A stretch of DNA of 64,000 nt, from positions 12,684,580 to 12,748,579 of the forward strand of contig JASSKH010000011.1 in the NCBI GenBank assembly GCA_031763025.1, written 5' to 3'. The translations under genes were made by a program, and so were the position numbers. Positions 57,120 through 63,100 of the stretch are shown here, one piece after another (the stretch's first letter is position 1; each line of letters begins with the position of its first letter). The notes below the pieces were generated by a model that worked only from the letters and a program-made list of their open reading frames with translations, searched no databases and was not told the origin of the DNA. This stretch comes from Macrocystis pyrifera. Its lineage: Eukaryota > Sar > Phaeophyceae > Laminariales > Laminariaceae.

Positions 57120-60100
57120 GAGGAGGAGCAGGAGCAACAGCAACAAGAGCAGAAGCAAGAGAAGCAGGAGCAGCAACAACCCGGCTCTACCGCCACATCA
57201 ACCACCAACACCCAGCGACCCTCAGTACCGTCATCAGCACCAGTAGCAGCAGCAGCAGCAGCAGCAGCAGCCCCCTCCTCAACGGGCTCGACCAGCGGTG
57301 GCAACGAGTCGACCTGTCTGACATGCTCTGCCGCCAACGCTCCCCCTAACGAGACCGGCGGTTGTCGCGCGTGCGAGCTCAAGCGGGCGGGGTCCGGCGC
57401 GGCAGCGGCGGTTGCAGCAGGGATGGTGGTGGGGACCAAGGGGAAGAAGAGGGGAGGAGGAGAGAACGAGGAGGTGGAGGAGGAGGAGGAGGAGGTCGTG
57501 GAGAGTGCTGCGAAAAAGGTAAGGTTGAGCTATGTTCTGGTGTCAGTTGTAAAAAGCTTACGCGCAGTCACGCGAAAGGGTGGATGGGTGGGTAGACCCC
57601 CCAAATTACCTTTCGGATGACTCGCTCCGGGGCAGGGGCGCGGCAAAAGCGCCGTTATATGGATTTCATAACAACCAAACTTGGTAACATAGGACTACCC
57701 CCCATCCCCTCCCTTGCCCCCCCTCCCCCCTGCTCTTTAACCCCCCCCCCCTCCCCCCCCCTAGTATATCCCTGGTATATATAGGTTGGGTTGGCGTCGG
57801 TTGGCGACGACGCTGTGAGACACGCCCCTCACTATGTGAGCTAGACAGTCAGGGTACCGTTTTTTTTTTTTTTTTTTTTGGCGGTTACCACGGCTGGCGG
57901 TCAAGTTAGATAATTTTTTGTGCCGGGAGAAAATTCCCTTCGCACAAGGGGGATGATCGTATCACGTACGTAGTGTGTATAGGGTAAGGTACCCACGAGG
58001 CAGTTACATAGCAAACCCATTGCTGTTTCTGGAGGAGGCCACGCCAGAAATTAAATCAATTCATTGATGCTGCCATCCATATGCAAGAATATCCGCCTTT
58101 AAAGCGGTTCTTAGTAGGATGCAGCTCACCCTTCATGCGACTCGTCCAACACCTCACGGCGCTTCGCGCTTGGTGCAAGCCATGTCTGCCTGGTCGGTGA
58201 AAACCCGACGTGCTCCGTCCCGGCATTGTAGGGATGCGAGGGTCTATGGTCATACGACTACGGCCATGCATGATAATGAGTACACACCACCCCCCCTCCC
58301 CCCATCCCCCCCCGCGCTGCCTATGGTTATACGACTACGGCAAGGCATTATATCGAGTACACCCCCCCCCCCTATATTTTATATATAGGTTGGGTCGGTT
58401 GGCAACCCCACTGGAACATGCCGCTCACTGCTTGAGCTAGACAACCAGGGTGCCGTTTTTGTCTTTTTTGGCGGTCGGTCGCAGCTGGTGGTCGAGTTGA
58501 ATACGTGGTGCGGGGTGGAGAACCCTCACTCCGCACAAGGGGAATGATCGTATCACATAGTGTTCATGGTAAGGCACCCAAGAGGCAGTTACATAGTACT
58601 CCCATTGCTGTCTCTGGAAGTGGCCACACCGGGAAATACATGAACTCATTGGAGGCGGGATCCATGTGCAAGTCCCCCCCACAAGCGGTTCTCAGTAGGA
58701 TGCAGCTCACCCTTAATGCGACTCGCCGAACAAACAGCTGACGGCGCTTCGGGCTTGGTGCAAGCAATATCTCCTTGGTCGGTGGAAACCCGACGTGCTC
58801 CGCCCCCGCATGGTAGGGATGCCAGGGTGCATGGTCATACGACTACGGCCATGCATGATATCGAAACCCCTCCCTACCCCCCCCTTCCCCCACCCTCCCC
58901 CCGCCCATCGGTCCCGCAATCGCGCCGCTACGTTTTTATCTTGAAGGGTGTTGGTGTCGATGCCATGGAAGTGGACGACATTTCCGGAGGACCGCCGTGC
59001 TCTCCCAGCCCGATAGGCCCACCACCGTCTTCGCCCAAACAGGAACGGCCTCTTGCGGTATTGTCTGGAACCCCCCCCTCGAAATTTGCCCGAGGTGGGT
59101 CGTTGTCCGCGACGATGCCTGGGTCTGCGCGGCAGCTCGAGCCCGAGCCTTCGCGAGAGAGGGAGGGGGGGAGGAGGAGGAGGAGGAGGAGGAAGGAGAG
59201 GAGATGGTAGGCGGGGGGAAGGAGGGGGAGGAGGAAAGGGAGGGGAGGAGGAAGGAGGAAGAGTTGGGGGAGGGGAGGGGGGAGGAGAAGGAGGAGGAGG
59301 AGGAAGAGGAGGAGGAAGACGAAGAGGAGGAGATAGATGGCGTCCTCTTGGTACAGTACCTTTGGGGAAGGGAAAGGGGAGGCGGCGGAAGTGGCAGCGG
59401 CAGCGGGTGCGGCAGTGGTGGCGGCGGCGGCGGTAGTGTTAGGGGCCTTGATAGTCACCAGGACGGGAAGGAAGAGGAGGAGGAGGAGGAGGAGGAGGGG
59501 GAAGAGGAGAAAGAAGAGAGGGGTAAGAGGGGAAGCAACAGCGAAGCCGCTGCTGCTGCCGTCGCCGACAATGGTCCCTTCTCCTCGTCTTCTCCTTCGC
59601 CTCCTTCTGCCGCGGCGTCGCCAACGCTGAGACTGGCGGTGTCGCGAGACCTACGGCGGGGATATCTCGCCCAGAGCCTGGCCAGGGTTGTCGGCGCGGC
59701 CGGAGTGATCCGGGAAGCGCGGCGCGCGGGGTACTGCCGTGGCGACGGCGGTGGCGGCGGTAGTGGTGGTGGTGGTGGTAGTAGCAGGGGTGGCGGTGGT
59801 GGAGGAGGAAGTGATGCTAGTGGGGAGGGTGGTGGTGGTGGCGGGGGTAGGGGTGGGAACGGGGGTGGAAGGGACGATTCCGCGGGTGGTGCAAAGGGAA
59901 TGATGGACTCGGCTGAGGCCGGCCTGAAGGGTGGCGGGGAAGGGTGGCGTGAGGCGCAGGAGGAGTCTGCCGCCGCCGTGGAAGCGCTGGATGCGCTCGA
60001 TAGGGGCGTCGAGGAGCTGTTGGATGAGGTGGGTGGGGGTTTTGGTGCCTTTGTCTGGCCGGGGGGGTGGCGGGGGCGGTACTCGATCTCATGCTTGGCC

Positions 60101-63100
60101 GTAGTCGTATCACCATAGAACAGAGGAGATCGAGGGGGGTGTACTCAATATCATGCATGGCCTTACTCGTATGGCCATAGACCCTAGCATCCCTGCAATG
60201 CCGGGACGGAGCACGTCGGGTTTTCACCGAACAGGCAGACGTTGCTTGCTTGCACCAAGCGCGAGGCGCCGTGAGGTGTTGGGCGAGTCGCATGAAGGTG
60301 ATGAGCTGCATCCTACTAAGAGCCGCTTTTGAGGCAGATTTTCTTTCATGTGGATGACAGCACCAATGGTGTGGCCCCTTCCAGAGACAGCAATGGGTTT
60401 ACTATGTATCCGCCTCGTGGGTCCCTTACCATATACACATTACGCGATACGATCATCCACCTTGTGCGGAGTTGAGGTTCTCCCCGCTCGAAACGATCTG
60501 ACCCGATCGCTCGCCGTGGTGACGGCCTAAACCAACAAGAGAAAACGGTACCCTGGTTGTCTAGCTCATGCAGTGAGAGGCGTGTTTTACAGCGTCATCG
60601 CCAACCGACTCCATCCCAATCTATTTTTACCAAAGAATACGGTACCCTGGTTGTCTAGCTCACGCAGTGAGAGGCGTGTTTACGGCGTCATCGCCAACCG
60701 ACTCCAGCCCAACCTATTTTTACCAGGTGTGGTGGTCGTGTCGAGTTTCCGCCCCTGCAGTAATTCGGGCTGTGATCTGCGCGTGCGCCCACCGCTAGTT
60801 TCGGACCGGACCCACCGTGAGCTCCATCGTTATCGCCAACTGGTTCGTCGATACATGGTCAAAGGGTTCGCGCTGCGTTTCTTCGATTTTTTTTTGCAAC
60901 CGCTGTTATCACCCCCCTTTTTTCATCACGCCGCCAGAGTCTATCACCCCGGGGGTACTTTTTATATGATATCCCAAAAACAACCACCCACTGCATCACC
61001 CGGGTACGATGTGTATCACATACCCCGGGGAATACCACACCGGGTGATAAGTGTTTGGAGACCCAAATGTTTCCACGGGGGATGTAATAGGCACCGTCGT
61101 AACGGTAGAATGCTGCGAAGAAGGTCGTCGACGATACGACGCCAGGTGAACATCGCTTGCGGCGCATCTCCCGTCGTTGCTGTTAATACCCTTACCCTTG
61201 ACCCTTGCCTCATTTACCCATCCCCTCACCTGTATGCATTCTTATCCGTACCCTTTTGCCCTTTTACCCTTGAGCCCTGTTCACTTTTTTTTTTTTGTTC
61301 CAAATTGACATCGTCAAAATGAAAACAAAATCGCAAAAAACTAGTGTCAACGGTTTCTAGCTGGTAAAACGAAGAAAAACTCTTGAAAAAGAAAGTAGAC
61401 TTTAAAAAATTGGAAAAAATTAGAAAGTTGGAATTTGGAATTTTTGGAAAATTACGAAAACGAAAAAAAACTGTGATCACGACTTTTACCATTTTACGCT
61501 GCCCCTCACCCTTACCCTTATCATGCCCCTAATGTTGACATCGACAAAATTAAAACCGATTACAAAAGTGACGAACAGTTTTTAGCTGGTAAAACGAAGA
61601 AAAACTCTTCCTAAAGAAAGTGTACCTAAGAAGTTGGAGAATTTGGAAAAATTTGGAGTTTTTCGAAAGAAAAACTGTGACCACGGTTTATCCTTTTATG
61701 CTGCCCCTCACCCTTACCCTTACCCTTACCCATGCCCCTATCCTTTTCCAGACCCTTTTTGCTCTCCAATCCTTACCGATCTTTTTTGCTAAAATTCTTA
61801 CCCATACCGTGCCAATTGCCCATACCATAGCCCCCACCACAACCCTCAGCCTTCGGCTATTTCTAGTGTAGCTGCAGCTTATCAATTGCAATTAACAATG
61901 CCGCGTGTAACTGTCGCTCTTCGTATTGTCGTCGCTTTCCTCGCCGCTTTTCGCCGCTGGTCGTTCGCAGGACGAGAGGTCTCTCTTGAGACACGCGCGG
62001 TCCCTAGAGAGAAACGCCTGCCGCTTCGAGCGAGAACGCCTGCGAGAGGTGGAGAGAGAGGAGGCCAAGGGAGAGGTGCAGCTGATCAAGGCCACGGTGA
62101 GAGGCAATGGCTATTCTAACGGCTAGATACATACCTGGTTTATAGTGCATAATAGATGGAATTATATGTTTGAGATTGTATGATCGATGTCTAACGGTCA
62201 ATGTTTTCGCAACGCCCGAAGTGTAATGGTATTGAATAGTCGAGATTTTACCGTGGATATTCAACGGTCGATGTAGAACGGTCATTTTTTCCGGCGGTAG
62301 AGCAGGGTAGAGGCATAACCGTCATTCTTAAGTAGTCGAGATTTAACGATCGATATTCAACTGTCCAGATTATCCGTCGGAGACGGTAAGGTTCTCATAT
62401 CCAAATTTTTACGGTGGAGACTCATATCAAAATTTTAACGGTGGAGACCTAACGATTTTTTTCCAGTGATCGAGATTCAACCGCCGATATTCAACGGTCA
62501 ATATGATGTGATCAACATTAAACGGTCAAGATGTTGATGGTCGAGACCTAACGGGAAAAAAAAAGGTAATGGTCGAGAGGTTTAACCGTCGGTGTTCAAC
62601 GGTCGATATGAAAACAGTTGATATGCGACCGTCGAGGTTTTAACTGTTGGTATCCAACAGTCGATATCTTACTGTCAATATCCGAAGGTCGAGATTTAGT
62701 GGTTGGTGTTCGAATCTGGTCGAGATTTTTAAAAAATGTCGATATTCAACGGTCGAAATGATGAGATCAATATTGAAATGAACCGATAATGTTTTCAATA
62801 TTAAACGGTCAAGACTTACACCTAGCGGTCATTTTTTTAACAGTCAAGATTCAGCCGTCGATATTCGACGGTCGACATGATGTGTTTGAGATGAGTTTTT
62901 TTCAGTATTCGGCGGTCAATATTTGGTGGTCGACACCGAACGTCGTTTTTTTTTTGTTGAGGTTTAACCTTCGATACTCAACGGTCGATATATAAACAGT
63001 TGACATGCGAACGTTGAGATCAACTGTCGATATCCAAAGGTTCGAATTTTTAGCAGTTGCTATTCAACCATCGAGATCCAACGGCCGAAATCTAACGGTC

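Noticed and set aside
55825..57179. 430-codon minus-strand frame of Leu and Pro-Tyr repeats
   Set aside because: It is the complement of the CAG-rich exon, the GGGTAA array and the AP2 exon, with no non-repetitive domain.
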